In this document: piece after piece, positions 33,250 to 47,000 of the stretch
Numbering within the stretch: the first letter of the stretch is position 1
How the letters are laid out: every line of letters begins with the position of its first letter
Assembly: GCF_033958435.1 (NCBI RefSeq)
Contig: NC_134152.1
Span: forward strand, 21,364,001-21,428,000
Source: Carettochelys insculpta
Taxonomy: Eukaryota; Chordata; Testudines; Carettochelyidae
DNA: 64,000 nt
Direction of reading: 5' to 3'
The notes under the pieces: model-generated
The model's input: the letters and a program-made list of their open reading frames with translations, nothing else
Database searches by the model: none
What the model was told of the DNA's origin: nothing
Position numbers and translations under genes: made by a program

Positions 33250-34227
33250 TTGGCTCAGTGCCTCCGAGGACCTCTGTTACGCATAACTCAAAGACATACT
33301 AATACAAAGCAGATGGCACAACGCTCAAGCTGCTTACCTTTCAAAAGGGAAAAGATTTGCATCTTGGTGTTACCTTCCACACGTGGACCTGAACACTGCT
33401 CCTTTGCACAAAATCCTTGACTATGTACTTGCACCTGAAACAAGATGGTCTAGCACTAGCTTCCCCAAGAGTACACCTCGCTGCAATTTTGGCCTTCAGA
33501 CATTCCATTGAAGGTACCTCAGTGTTTGCCCACCCAGTTACCAAACGTTTCCTCAGGGGCTCGCCAACCTCAACCCCCCTTGGAGACCCATTCCCTCACC
33601 ATGGAATCTGGATCTACTGATCAAATCACTCTAGACCACTGCTGAACCTATGGCAACCATCTCCTTCCAAATGCTTACTCTCAAAACAGTCTTCCTCCTA
33701 GTCATAACATCTGCATGCAGAGTTAGTGAACTGGCAGCCCTGATGGCAGTTTCACCATATACAGTTTTTAACAAGGACAGTGTCATACTAAGGCCTCACC
33801 TAGCCTTCATCCTCAAAGTCTCCTCTGAGTTTCACATGAATGAGCCAATTATATTAACATCATTCTACCCTAGACCGCATGCTTCACTCAATGATGCAGT
33901 GCTCCATCTTCTGGATGTTCGCAGGGCCCTGGCCTTTTACACTGATAGGACTAGATCATTCTGCAAAACAGACAAATAGTTTTCATTGCCAACCGATCTA
34001 AAGGTGAAACAATATCCTCTCAGTGAGTAGCAAATCTCCTCACTGCATGCATTACATAGGTTATTCCGTGTGTCAGACAGCACTCCAGGGTCATCTGAGG
34101 GCACACTCCACAAGAGCAGTGACAGGATCAACGGCTTTCCTCAAGGGTGTCTCACTCCGGGACATTTGCCGCACGGCTACGTGGTCATCCCAGGAGATGT
34201 TCGTCAAACACTATGCAGTTCACTAGC
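33250..34227 (+). pseudogene. DIRS tyrosine recombinase remnant
   Basis: The best block is at 34023-34227: GHLRAHSTRAVTGSTAFLKG and SLRDICRTATWSSQEMFVKHYAVH. HxxR and the terminal Tyr are the recombinase catalytic residues. Upstream blocks are broken by stops. Confidence 0.8.
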
Positions 34228-34342
34228 AGCTAGTGGCTAATGCTCCACTGGCATCTGCAGTACTTTCAACTACAACAACCTCTTAACTCTGGGACCCTCT
34301 TTCCAGGGTGTCAGGGTACTGCTATTCAGACACCACTTGAAG

Positions 34343-34690
34343 AAAGGGAGGTTACTCACCTCGGTGCAGTAATGATCAATTCTTCCAGATGCATATCCCC
34401 ACGGGCGCTCTACAACCCGCCCTCCTCCCCACTGCGGAATTTTTCTTCTCTTTACCTCCTTCAGGTGCCATGATGGAGCTGAGAATGGGCTTGAGCCAGA
34501 CTGCCCTTGTGGCAAAAAGGTGCAAACACTGAGGGTGCCATTCGCGCATGCATGTTCCAGCTGACTAGAGCGATGAAAAGCCTCCAATTTACGGGGTTGG
34601 GATGAGTCGAACACCTACAGTGGTAGGACCCATGAGTACACCCATCTCAAAGAACGATTGTTAGTGCACCAAGGTGAGTAACCTCCCTTT
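34343..34690. repeat. Inverted repeat at the DIRS 3' end
   Basis: The arm at 34343-34385 (AAAGGGAGGTTACTCACCTC...) is nearly the reverse complement of 34650-34690, over about 40 bases. The loop is about 265 bases. DIRS elements are known for inverted terminal repeats and an internal complementary region, which this probably represents. Confidence 0.7.
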
Positions 34691-35248
34691 ATGTGCACCA
34701 AGGCATGTGCAGATGTGCACCACTCATAGAATCTCTCCTGGGCAGCCACCCAAGCTCTCAGCTTACAGGGAATGCTAGTAGTGGCAGTGGCATGCGACCC
34801 CATGTATCCTTCATGCTTCATCTTTTTTCGGAGGGGACATCCCCCTTTCCAGGTCCACTGCTCTGGAAACCATGTGGGCATATGGTCACTCATGTGTACT
34901 CCTTTTGTTTCCCCATCATTTTCTGCAGGGAAGCAAAGAAATCTGTGGCAGGACCTGAATTCTGAGTAGCAAAGTATTCCCCCAGGAATAAAAGTTTATG
35001 GAAAAAAGTCAGAGCAAACCATGTGATCAGGTCTCCTCCACTAAGCTTTTCATGCACAGAACTCTCACAGGATTCAGAAAGCTTGCATGATTAGGTCCAC
35101 AGAGCCTGAGCCTGCAAGAATTTACATATGTGGTTTACTTTATTACTCTTACTACTAGGATTAGCCTATTTAACTTTGTGCATTGAATTATCCCAGTGTA
35201 TAAAACTAGACATGTCTTTGCTGGACAGGGGCACAGTTATTCATTTAT

Positions 35249-35400
35249 CAGAGGGGTAGCCATGTTAGTCTGGATCTGTAACAGCAACGAAGGGTCCTGT
35301 GGCACCTTATAGACTAACAGAAAAGTTCTGAGCGTGAGCTTTCGTGAGCAAAGACTCACTTTTCTGTTAGTCTATAAGGTGCCACAGGACCCTTCGTTGC
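35249..35400. mobile_element. Foldback SINE unit
   Basis: TATCAGAGGGGTAGCCATGT...AGGGTCCTGTGGCACCTTAT is followed by the inverted GTCTATAAGGTGCCACAGGA CCCTTCGTTGC. Confidence 0.88.
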
Positions 35401-35907
35401 AGTTATTCATTTCTAACTTTTGTAAAATCCATTGAAAGCACGTGTAATTTCCTGTTCTGAAAGAGTATGACTACTTTGTTCTCAGCTGAAAATATGGTGT
35501 GGTTTCGTTTTTTTTTTTTTAAATTTGTATTTTCAGAACAGATGTCAAAGCAAGTGCTCGGACTCAATACGCTTCGCACTAGACAGCAACGAAAATTCAG
35601 CAGTGCAGATTGGACTTCCTTGTAGATGCTAGTGATGCCTATGGAAGCCAGCCCAATGAAAGCAAACACAACATCATGTTACCTTAAATGTGGCCAAGAT
35701 TTTTCAAACTGTTACCACTAAAATTCAAGCACTTAGTAAAAGTATGTACAGTATCTTATATGAAATTCATTGAGCACAGGAGTAATCCAGATCCAGTGAA
35801 GACCTGATCCTGAAGCGAGTGGTAAAACTCACACTGCCTTCCATGGTACAGGATCAGTCTTTTTGACAGTTTCTTCAGGGCTAAAACTGACTCGGAAACA
35901 TTGATAT

Positions 35908-38013
35908 TTTATTCCCATAACATTTTAACATCATTTTACTTATCTTATTCTTTCCCCACAAAGCAAACAAACCATTTAAAAATGGTTAAAATTAATTTGT
36001 AGCTTTAGATTTAAAACAGATTTGGCAGATAAGTTTTCTGCTTAAATTTTACAGCCTTGTTAGTATAATTCTGAAATGGTGAAGAAGTTCCTTATTCTGA
36101 GAACCAGCAGCATTTAATATAAGCCTAAGCAATTTAAAGAAGGGCTTTATGAGTCCATCTTATTTTCACTCTTAAGTTACCATAGAAAAATAACACCTAA
36201 AGTTTTAGTAATTCATCCTTTTAAAAAGTAATTTTAGATACAGAGGCATTGTTCATTACAGGAATAACTTGTAACTTTACATCAGAACAAAGCTATTGTT
36301 ACACAAAGTTTGGAGGGGTTTTTATAACAAAGATCGATAGTCTCAGATGGGATCAGACTCAGGTGGCTAAGCTCCTCAACTGCTGTGGCAATACTGCTAT
36401 TTTTAGCATGCTAGTTTGAACAGAATTAGCATGGGTCTCCTCAAAGTGAAATTTACAACTTTCGTCTCCAATGCAGACATACTCTCAGATCCTGTATTAA
36501 GTTTGCAGTGCCAGCATTAGGGAATTTTAAAAGCTTTTTCCCTAAAACCTGTGTATTCAAATTATTTCAAGCAAATGATATTTTACAAGCTGAAGAAAAA
36601 ATAAATATAAATAATAAAGAGACAGGATTCTGGCTGACGTAGGTTGGCCTTGAAATGTGCAATAAGATTATTTTTTAGAAATGTCCATACACTAGATAAG
36701 AATCAAATTGTTTAATGCCTATTCACTTTTTAAAGACTAAACATTCCAAAATCCATTCATAAAGACATAGGATCTCTCTTATTAAAAGACTAACAATACA
36801 TCAGAGGCTTGCATAAATACTTATTACTACTGTGTAATATGTTCCAGGTTATCCTCTATAGCACAGAATATACACGTACATACAACACACTGTAGAAAAC
36901 TCTGAACAACAGAAGCACAGTCTTCAAATAACAAAATCTGGTAGAATATTTGTAAATGATTCTTTCATAGAAATATAATTCAGGCCTTTTATAAACAAGT
37001 AGTGCATTTAAGAGGTACCTGCATGTAAGAGTATAAAAGTGTCCAAATGTTGCATTTCAAAGTTGCTAATAATATGCTTTAAAATATGTACACCTGAGAG
37101 TTAAGAAAGAAAGGCACAACAGTCTGAACAAAATCTGAGTAACAGTACATTACAGTCATAAAATAAGGGTGAGCTCCTCAGCTGGTGTAAATTGGCTTAG
37201 CTCCATTTACTTCAGTTTCCCTAAGCTGATTTACACCAACTGCAGATCTGTCCTTAAGTGGCTCTTCCCCCAGTGCTCCAGATTCCTTTCTTTGTATTTT
37301 GCTTCTGAAAGACTTAAGAACCAAACTGCCAGCAGATCATACACAAGACCAACCAAAATAGCTGTTTCAAAGCAAAAAGCTCTAAGTCTACACACTAAAA
37401 ATATTTAGGAAAACTAATTAAATTAATACAGATGTTATTTGTTCCCCACCAATGTGCTAATTCAGCCTGGAAACCTAGATGCACCCAAGACATCAGTTTG
37501 ATAAGTAGTTAGTTGGAAAAGTGTACAAACAGCAATTCCTATTCTTCCCCCAGCTCTCTACTCCTACTGCATCATTTATAAACAGGTGAACTGATATTTC
37601 AAAATGTTTCTGGCCAAAGGGATTTCCTTGGCAATGTTTTAGCCCAAAGCAAGTTTTACAGCAATCTAACCGCCTTGAAAAATAGGGGATTAATGTAAAC
37701 ACTGACAATCTTAAACTCTAGCAGTCCTACCAGACAGTTTCAGTACAGAGAATCTGGTACACATCGGTTGAGGTCTCAGTGCTAAAAACACCTACACACG
37801 CTCTTAGCTTTAAGCACAAGTAGTCCCCCTGAAGCTGTAGGATTACTTGTGTTCTTAAATAAGCATGCACAAAATTGTTTGAAAGATCAAGGCCCTAGTT
37901 TGTGATTCAACTTTCAATGTACAGATTGTTCTGTTTGTTTCTGCAGTCCAGTGTTTCTGTAGGTCTCAGAAAGTCATAGCCCATCTCACATATAACTTGC
38001 TTTTGGAGGTTTT
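35908..38013 (-). other. TMC7: TMC7 3' UTR (putative) with poly(A) signal at 35908-35913
   Basis: About 2.1 kb of AT-rich sequence follows the TMC7 stop, mostly free of recognisable repeats. A minus-strand AATAAA lies at 35908-35913. A MITE-like fragment sits at 36375-36450. The 3' end is inferred. Confidence 0.4.
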
Positions 38014-38073
38014 TCAACTGTGCTTCTGAGCTTCTGTTAGCTTTCTGATTAGGAACTGTTTGTCACGACTCTC
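38014..38073 (-). CDS. TMC7: TMC7 last coding exon
   Basis: The acceptor TCTTTTTAG|GAG starts 19 codons, [19 protein letters not shown], followed by TGA. The short charged C terminus and the phase-0 join support this end. Confidence 0.9.
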   Translation of the reverse strand, partial: ESRDKQFLIRKLTEAQKHS

Positions 38074-41000
38074 CTAAAAAGACAGGAAAAAACCCACAAT
38101 AAATATATTTGAAGAAAGATGCAGCTTCTCTAATGTATCTATATACAAGTCTGAGAAAAAGCTGGGGTCCATCCTTATATGCAGACACAGGCATGCCCTG
38201 CAAAGCTTAATAGTCACTGACTGAAGGTCTGTTGCACCCGCTAAGAAAAACCTTACTCCAGCCAGGCTAAAGCTCATCTCCAAAGAGTATGTTACTATGT
38301 ATGGATGTATATTCATGCTTGCAAATACCCAAAGCTCTGGGCATGATTTGATTCTGTGTGTGATGTCTGAGCCCTATTCACTAGTAGTTTTTTAAATTAA
38401 TTATTTTGGAGCTATTCCAAGTAGAACAGGCCCAATTTCATGCTACTGTAATTCAAATACATAACAATAACAGCAGCATATTAGCCATATTAATAAACAC
38501 AGATTTGGGAACTCTGCTGAAAGTCAGATAGCACCATAATTTTGGCCTACTCCATCCATGTAGAGAGCAGTGATAATAAAATAGAATGGAATATTTATGG
38601 CTATCAATATTCCCCGCCAGTGTTCTCCACCCCGAGCAGAGAGAATTTTATGTAGATGTGATGTACAACATTGATCTAATGTATAACACATCACCTCCCT
38701 TGTTGACTGCACCGCTTAGAGGGAACGTAGATGGTAATTAGATTTATTCTCTGCTGGCAGCTAAGGAAGATCATACATAATATTCCCAAAGCAAATATTT
38801 GGCCTCAGATGGAACCAGTCACGTGATACCTCTTATTTTTCTGTCTTAATTATTTCTTTCCGAGATTAATCATTGAAGATCAGAAGGAATCATTAGATCA
38901 TCTAGTCTGATCTCCTGTATCACATGGGGAACAGAATGTCCTGCAGTTACCAAGTACTACACACAGCAGCCTGTGGCTAGGTAAAGCATCCATCCCAGAA
39001 AGCCATTCCATCTTCATTTGAAGACATAAAGAGATGTTAAATATACAGAACAGGTTGCCTTATTTCTAATGTGAATTTTTTAGCTTTCAATTTCAGCAAT
39101 TGGTTCTTATTATTCCTTTAAACGCTGCAAGATTCAAGAGCCTGTTAGAACCCTTGTGAAGGTACTTACATACTGTTGTTCTCCTTATACCTGGGTATCT
39201 AAGAGAGAAATAAAAAGGAGCAAGGAAACACTTGTTTCCTTGTGTGCCTGATTTCTAGCGCAACACAGCTGAAAAGCCTGAAGGGAAATTAAGAGAAATG
39301 AAGATGCTATATCAGATCTTACCATAATCAGTTGTTCCCTGAGCTGTTCAACGACCCGTTTATGTGCTCCAGCCAAAGCAATGAAATAGAACATAATGAG
39401 GCTACAAACAGGAAATCCATGTAACATGTTACCATCAGACACATGCCAACATACACAAAAAAACTATTCAGAAAAAAAAAAAAAAGATAGATGCACATCA
39501 TACACCAAACTAAGCATTGTGATGTAAAACCCAAACTACTGAAGAATCAACATAGCAAAGGCTGAAGCAGCCTGCTGCAACATGACGGTTGAGGGATTTT
39601 GCTTGTCAGCAGGAAGAGGCACTCAGGGTGCATGGAAGGTGGAGCCTCTTATGGTTGTTTTGACATATGTACTGCTTCCGCCTTCGCGTACTCCAGACTT
39701 CTGTGTGGTTAGATGGCCTTTGTCCCCTCCCATGAACTATCAGTACCCTTCCACACCCTAAGGGAATGCTCCCTGACAAGCTGAGTTTGAACAAGTAGCT
39801 CTCCGATTTCCCTCTTCAGCAGTTTTTAGTCCTCAGTCTGTAGTCACATCAATTTTATATTATTTCCTGTGGTTTTGCTATAGATACTGCCCTTGTAAAT
39901 GACTCAGAACGAGATTCACACTGTGAAAAGAGCAAAGGAGGCGACAGGAAACTGAATGCTGATGCTGTTTGCCTATCAGGCAACCGTAATGGTTTTTCTT
40001 CCAAACAATTACAATTTATGTACACCATATACTAGTAAACATGGTATAGGAAGTTAGTAAACTTATATTAAAAATATTCTGAGGATATGAAAATATAAAA
40101 TTTAAAGTCCTGGGCGTACAAAACTGCAAGCCAAATTCAGCAAAGCATTCAAGCATGTGCTTAAATGAACCCTTCAAGAATCAGGGTCAGACGTGAACAT
40201 TCAAATGTTCCTGATGGCTTTAGCAAGTGCAAAAGCTATAGTGACCCTCAGTGTACAAGTCTCTCAAGATCACAAAAAGTGAGATAAAATTAGATTCTAT
40301 TTTATAGACTGGCCTAGCTGGAGGCCAAATAGCAACCATGACTTCAGCTTCCTAAACCAGAAAGCGAGAGGTGTGACATTTGTACAATTCTTGGGGGAAA
40401 TTACCCATTGCTTACAACATGCCAGCATTCAGAATAGCTGGCAGCTTTTTGGGAAGAGAAGGAAGAAGCTGTGATGTTATCATCTGGACAGATAGGAGAG
40501 GAGAGAAGAATGCAAATAATGAAGAGAGACAAAAGCTGAAGCTTCTGACACATATGCTGAAGCCTATTGCCTCCCTGGGCAAATAAATTTGGATTTAATA
40601 AATATTCAACGTACACTTAATTAACAAAGAACCAAATCATACAACATAAGGACAAGAAAACTTAAAAAGCACCACTGCCCTGAGCAGCACTTACCAGATA
40701 ACCATAAAGAAAGGCACTGCAAATGCTTCTGAAGCTATACCATTAAGGACTTTCTTCAGAGCTCTTGGAAACTCTTCTATTGTACATGGAACAACATCCC
40801 AGGACCGGTTAAAATTAATGAATGGCCCACACGCTTTAGAGGAGCGGATGCTGTTGGAAAGGCAACACAAAAGAGATGTCACACAGAAAGCTATAACAAG
40901 GCAAAAGGGGATCCCATTCTTATTTTTTTCCATAAGTCAAAGTGCACTTTGTTTATGTTAAAATGTATTTTAAAACAAAAAAAGCTATTAATGCACAAAT

Positions 41001-44000
41001 AATTATTTACTTTTTAATTTGAAGCAGGTGTATTTCTTCTAACTTATATTTCCAAAACAGTTAATAACAGGTCTGGTTCTCTGTGGAGTGTGTATGTTCA
41101 GAGAGGTTTCTGCAGTCCAGAAAACTCATTGGCTGGGTCTACACTTGCCCCCAACTTTGAAGCAGGCATGGTAATCAGGGCTACGGGAGATTACTAATGA
41201 AGTGCTGCAGTGAACACACAGCACTTCATTAGGCTAATTCTCCCCTGCAGCAACTTCAAAGCATCAAACTTTGAAGTGCTGGCATGTGTAGCTGCAGGCA
41301 CTTCAAAGCATTCACTGCAGCACTTCATTAGTAATCTCCCGTGGCCCTGATTACCATGCCCCTTCCAAGCTGGGGGCAAGTGTAGACAAGCCCGTGATGT
41401 TCCATATGGTATGATAAAATGAGTGAATGTGACACAAAGGGAATAGGAAAGATCATCCTTCATCTTTTTGTTGAGGTCCCTTCTCAATTCCTTTTTGAGG
41501 TCAAATGATTATTAAAGAGTGCAGAAACCATGGAGCTGTTGGCTTGTCTTAAGAATTCAGAAAAGCCAAAGGTTAACTGCTCTCTTTTAATCTTGAAAAT
41601 CAGTGAAGTTTCTTGAGGAAAGCAGAGTCTGAGGCCATTGAAAACCAGAGAAGAGCCAAATTAAAAAAGAAAAGCTCTCTGGAAGGTTGGGAGAGAGGGG
41701 AGTAATTCAAACACTGGAAGCTACCAGCCCCATGAACCCTGTTAAGCTTCCTGAGTGGAAGCTAAACCTTGGAGAACTGGAAGGTGGACAAAATCTGGCT
41801 GGGAACCCGAGTTTTGATCTTGGGGTAATTCTGTCGAGAATGTTTCAGTACATGTCCCTTCCCAGAAAGGGGAGAACAAAACTTTTAGTCTTCTCCCACA
41901 CCCCAGGGAGCGCACAAGCCTGACTTGTTTTATGAAAGCCAGACTCATCACTTGAGGCTTCCTGACTCAAGTTTAAAAAAAAAAACCCAACAACTTTAAA
42001 GCCAAATAATACAGTTTATAGGTATCAAACCATTATTTACTGTGTCATGCTGAGTCCCAAAGGAATAAAAGCCAATATAAGTCCAATCAACAGCACCACC
42101 AGGAAGAAGAAATTAGAGCTGGATGCTCTGAACGGCCTCGTTGAAGGTCTACATGTATGCATCAAACTTATCTGGAGGGGAAGAGGGTGGGAAACATGTC
42201 TCAAATGCTTCTTTTTCTAGTCCCTCAACATTTGTCCTAGCCTAACCCCTCCCCTCCTTTGACTCCAAATATTAAGAGCTCAATCCTACTCCCCTTGATG
42301 TTAATGGATTCTCAGGGGCTTAAGTCAGAATGTTTCACATTCCAGAAGAAGCCCAAATACCAACCACCATCTTGGAGTTACACCTCCCCAAGAGAAAGCC
42401 ACTACAGCTGCTTTTAGAGACAGGGGCCTGATCCAGCCAGGGATCCCTAGAACTGCATACAGCACCACCGGCTGCCATGAGCTTCTGCCTCTGGGGAACA
42501 TCCTCCAGGATTGAGACCTTAGGTTTCAAATCCAAAAGCCCCAAGAAGTCACATGTTAAAATGCCAGCATGGATTTGCTGTTCAAAAGCTGTTCTAAGCT
42601 GGCATGGTGAGATTTCACAACATCCGATGCAAGGGGCACACAAGATAGTGACACTTCTTACACAAGGTCTTAGATTTCCATTTTGTTGATTGATCTGAAC
42701 GCATAGCACCTTTGCGATTCTTTTTATTGCTCTGAAGTCTCATTTTGGCAAATAAACCACAGGCAAGAAAGTGTGGTAAATTAATTGTACCACAAAGCAA
42801 TAGTTTCCTATGAAGTGGACAAATAACTGGTGAACATGCCATTGAAGAGTCATTTTCTATAACCTCTCAAAGTTAAATATCCACTTTTGTTGTTTTTAAA
42901 CAAAAAGACCTCCCCATAAAACCACCCCAAAGAAGAAACACGGTGCACTCATTTCTAGTACACTGATCCCTTAGTATTTCTAATTAATACTATATCTGTC
43001 TTATACCAGCACAAAAGCCACAGAGCAGTAAACCATTTACTTCCACTTACCACAAACCTTCATTACCTTTTTTATGTAAAAGACAATAAAATATTTTACA
43101 GTTGTTATAGCAGGAAGAAGTGGTGAATAAAAGGTCCCAATCCAGCAGATTGTCTGCCCATAAACAATTTCCAGTACATTCTCAGGAATTGCAAATTCCT
43201 GGAGCCCACACCACTGAATCACTTTCCAAGAGGAATAGGTAACAAGCAACCTAAAAAAACAAAAACAAAACAAAGCACTAGCTCTCAAGCAACAAGACTG
43301 ACCTGAACTCCACAACTTTTTAAACATATATTCAGAGTAAGGAGAAAAGTAACACTGAAAGAACTAGACAAAACTTGTAACACAGTCTATATCTAGATTA
43401 AAGGGCTTTATTGACAAAACCCACGGAGCTTCCAGATTGCAAAGTGTGTTCTGTCGACAGTAAGTTGACAGAAACCAGCGCCGTTGTCAACAGCCGTACC
43501 CCGCTCACCACGAGGAAGAACACTGCTGCTGACAGGGCTCTGTCAACAAAAAGATCGGACTGGACGTTCCAGAAAGCCTTCTGTCAACAGAAAAGGCCTA
43601 TGGGACACCACACAACCCTATCTGCTGTGGTTCAGGGTGGCCGTTTTGCCAATAGTGTGCCCAGGCAGCCTGGCCGCTCCCTGAGGACAGAGCAGATTGC
43701 TCTTTCAATCCACCTTGCGGTCTGGACGCAATCTGTCAACAGCAGTTTTGTCACTAGAAATGTTCCAACACAAACTTCTGCCAACAAACCCCTGTAATCT
43801 AGGCATAGCCCCAATGAAGTCTGAAAAGACAAAATTCCACTGGCAGGCAAATGTGCAATTGATTTTATTAAGCAATCTAGTAATTTTATCATTTCAGTTT
43901 TATTTTACATGGAAAATCTTGTGAGAACAGTAGAGAAATAGGAGTAATAGTAAAAGGAACATCTTAAATTGCCAGCAAAAGCCTGTTCACCCAGAGCAGG

Positions 44001-47000
44001 CACTTACTTTCTAGGAAAGTCAACAAACCCCGCCACAGCAAAAATTATTATGAAATCAAAAATCATCAGTTTATACATCTCCTGTCCAACTCGAGATTCC
44101 CAGCACTGAAAAAGAGGAAAAAACGGGATCAGAAGAACAAAAAGACACTGCACAGGTCTGTCAAAAAACCAAACTAACTTCAAAATCACTGCCATGATAG
44201 TGAACTCCTGGCAACGTTTGCAAGTTTGTATTAATTATTGCCTTACAATCCATAAACATTTTAAAGTATCAAATACGGTTCCCATTTGCATCAAATACGA
44301 TAATGTTGTTGGGTCTGAGCCTCAGCTGGTCCAATGAGATACATCTGTCCCCCTAGCTCCAATGGAACTGAAATTTTGCTCTAAAAGAAAAACAAGCTGC
44401 ACACAGATTTAAGAACTTTACTGATTTACACTGAGCTAACTGTCTCTCTCCCCAACTCTGAACAACCCACATCCTGACTTGCAGCCTATCACTAAAGAGG
44501 AGGCAGGTGACCATCAGCTCCCATTTGATGGAAGAGATATATAAGCAAAGAGAATTAATGCCACTCCTGGGAGACATTAAAGAGAAGGACAGGCTGAACC
44601 TCTCTAGTCTGGCACCCTCAGGACCTGACCAGTGCTGAACGAGAGAATTTGCCGGACCATGGGAGAGTAGTGCTGCTAGACAATATTAACAACACTTCTG
44701 GTGCTTACTGGGCTCTTAAAAGATATTAGGAGTAAATTACAGCTAAATAAGACTGAGTGCCAGGACGGGGGGCTGTAAACAAACTTTATGGAACTGTGAG
44801 AAACTTGGCCACACCCACGATAAGTAGACATCTGGCTAACTAAAGTCATACTGGACCATGGATGTTGTCAGATTAGAGAATGCCAAACTAGAAAGAGTCA
44901 ACCTGTATGACTCAAACTGAATTATCAGTTCTGAGTATGTGACAGACAAACAAAGCATGTATAAAAGTTCCAATTAAAGAGAAAATCTGCTTACTGGATA
45001 GAGCTCATAATTGTATCCACAGGCCTTACACTTTTCTTTATCACAGGCTAAGATTTGATTCCCCAGGGAAAATAAGAGCACACCAATGTTGGCCAGCCGC
45101 ACAAAGACACACCTGGAGAAATGACAAAACCCCACACTTTTACCCCACAGAAAAGGCACAACCGTAGAGTCTGATTCAACTAGCAGTTTGAGTCTACTAA
45201 ATGTAACAAAATGTTGGATCTGGTCCTTAATAAAAAAATGCATTCCACATAGATTAACTGAAGAATAAGCCAGTGAATTAATGTGTTTTATTTCAGTTTC
45301 AATAGCATTAAGCTTTTTTAAGTCTTCCCCACTTTAGATTACAGCATGGGTGTCCAACCTTTTGGCTTGCCTGGGCAGCACTGAGTGAAGAGGAATTGTC
45401 TTGGGTCGCATATAAAATATATAATATAGTTAATGTATATAAATCACATAATAATGTTAAAAGTTTACGATCTTGTGGGGCCGCATTACTAGCTGTCCAG
45501 GACCGCAGGCAGCCCGTGGGCTGGACATGCCTGGATTACAGTATGTCTATGTTCTAGACCGCAGTCATTTCAAATGTAGGCTGTGGGATAGCTGCTGACA
45601 TTCTCTACCTGCCTTGCATCACAAACTCCCATTTCTTTGCTGTTTCTTACCTGGCAATATCTTTTGGCACAAAGTACTTAACTCCCACCTTGTTCTGGGC
45701 CCTTGTCCTGCTCTATCCCTGTTAACTCAAGACAGTAGCGTAAGGGAAGCTAATGACTGCACACTCTGTTGCAATCTTGTGGAACAGCTGCTGTACAGAG
45801 TGACAGAGTGAACATTTCTCCTGCACTGCTGAGAACTGTGCCAGGACAGTATCTTTGTCCCTCTGCCCATTTATAATTGGTGAGCTGCAGAGTCAACCCT
45901 GCCACAGACCACACAGCAAGGGGGGTGAAGAGGAGGAAATAACTCCACTGTCCTTACATTAACAGACACGGTAGTGAATTATTTCCAGAAATTAAAAAAT
46001 GCAGTGAAGGAACTCCAGCAGTGGCTGATCTCCGTTATCCTATTGATTCCCAAAGGAGCCAGGTTAGAATGCTGCTGCTAAGGACCATTTGAGAGCACCC
46101 ACATGCCCCCACTTTGGAAATACTTGTGACAATAGTAATAACCACACTTACCGCATCAATGTTAACCTGATCTCAAAGGCTGGTGAATACTCTTCAAATC
46201 TGATTATATATGAAAATGAGAGAGGAGCAATGAAGTTGGCCAAGGTGATCACGATAGAAGGCAAATATTGAACTAAGAGCTTATCCTGAAATGTCATCTT
46301 GCTGCTGTCCTACAAAGGGATGGAGGAGAAGGTATAATATGCACAAATAAAAACTCCTCTCTTCCTGTTCTCTACTCAGGCATCCCACAGGCCTCAGCTG
46401 TCCAGAACTCTTTCATCTTTCACTCTGATTCTTCTTTCTCCACCCACATCCGCTGGGACCACAAATCTGCTTACAGGCACCGCTGCAATCCTATCAATAT
46501 GGACCATTGACTTGTCCCCTCCCTTCAGTGGTATTCATCCAAACCTTCACCCCTGCACACCTGAAACATATGACTGCTCCCCCAAAGCTTCCCCAAGTCC
46601 ACGTACATACAGAATAGTGCCACTCGCTTTTCTACCGCAAAAAACCCCAAGCACAGCTGTGTCTCAGCTCTTTCCCATCCCCTGCCTCATATGAGCACCC
46701 AGGCTTCTATATCATTTTAGGATCCTGCACTCCTTGGGTGAAATCTTGACCCTACTGAAAACAACAGCAAAGCTAATAAGGCTGGGATTTCACCCCTTAT
46801 ATTTAAAAACTTTCATGGCCTTTTGTCTATGTGGACCCTCTTCCTGTTTGTTGAGCTGTCTTTCTCTAGCTTGTCAAAACAATCAGTCCGCTGTTGGTGC
46901 AAGACAATTTTCCTCTCTGTGACACACCTACCATTGGAACAACCTTTCAGCATCTCCCCACATCAGTAACTGTCACATTTGAAGATGTCACTTATCTCTC

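Larger units (their letters stand above)
28310..34968 (+). mobile_element. DIRS-type retrotransposon (tyrosine-recombinase element), decayed, with nested CR1 and SINE
   Basis: This is a degenerate plus-strand element. A Ser/Ala/Pro-rich gag-like region comes first (about 28310-30170). Next is a DIRS-style reverse transcriptase at 30230-31168, with HQWYIITSDWWVLEII, GDWFAALDLQDTYFHI and the catalytic FQYLDD. An RNase H-like part follows (about 32400-32700), then a C-terminal tyrosine recombinase ending at 34227 with HLRAHSTRA (HxxR) and the nucleophile context FVKHYAV. Many stops and frameshifts show it is dead. No long terminal repeats flank it; near its 3' end is an inverted repeat. A CR1 (31169-32342) splits it and a SINE fragment sits at 29466-29556. 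DIRS assignment rests on RT and recombinase motif style. The left boundary is approximate. Confidence 0.85.
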
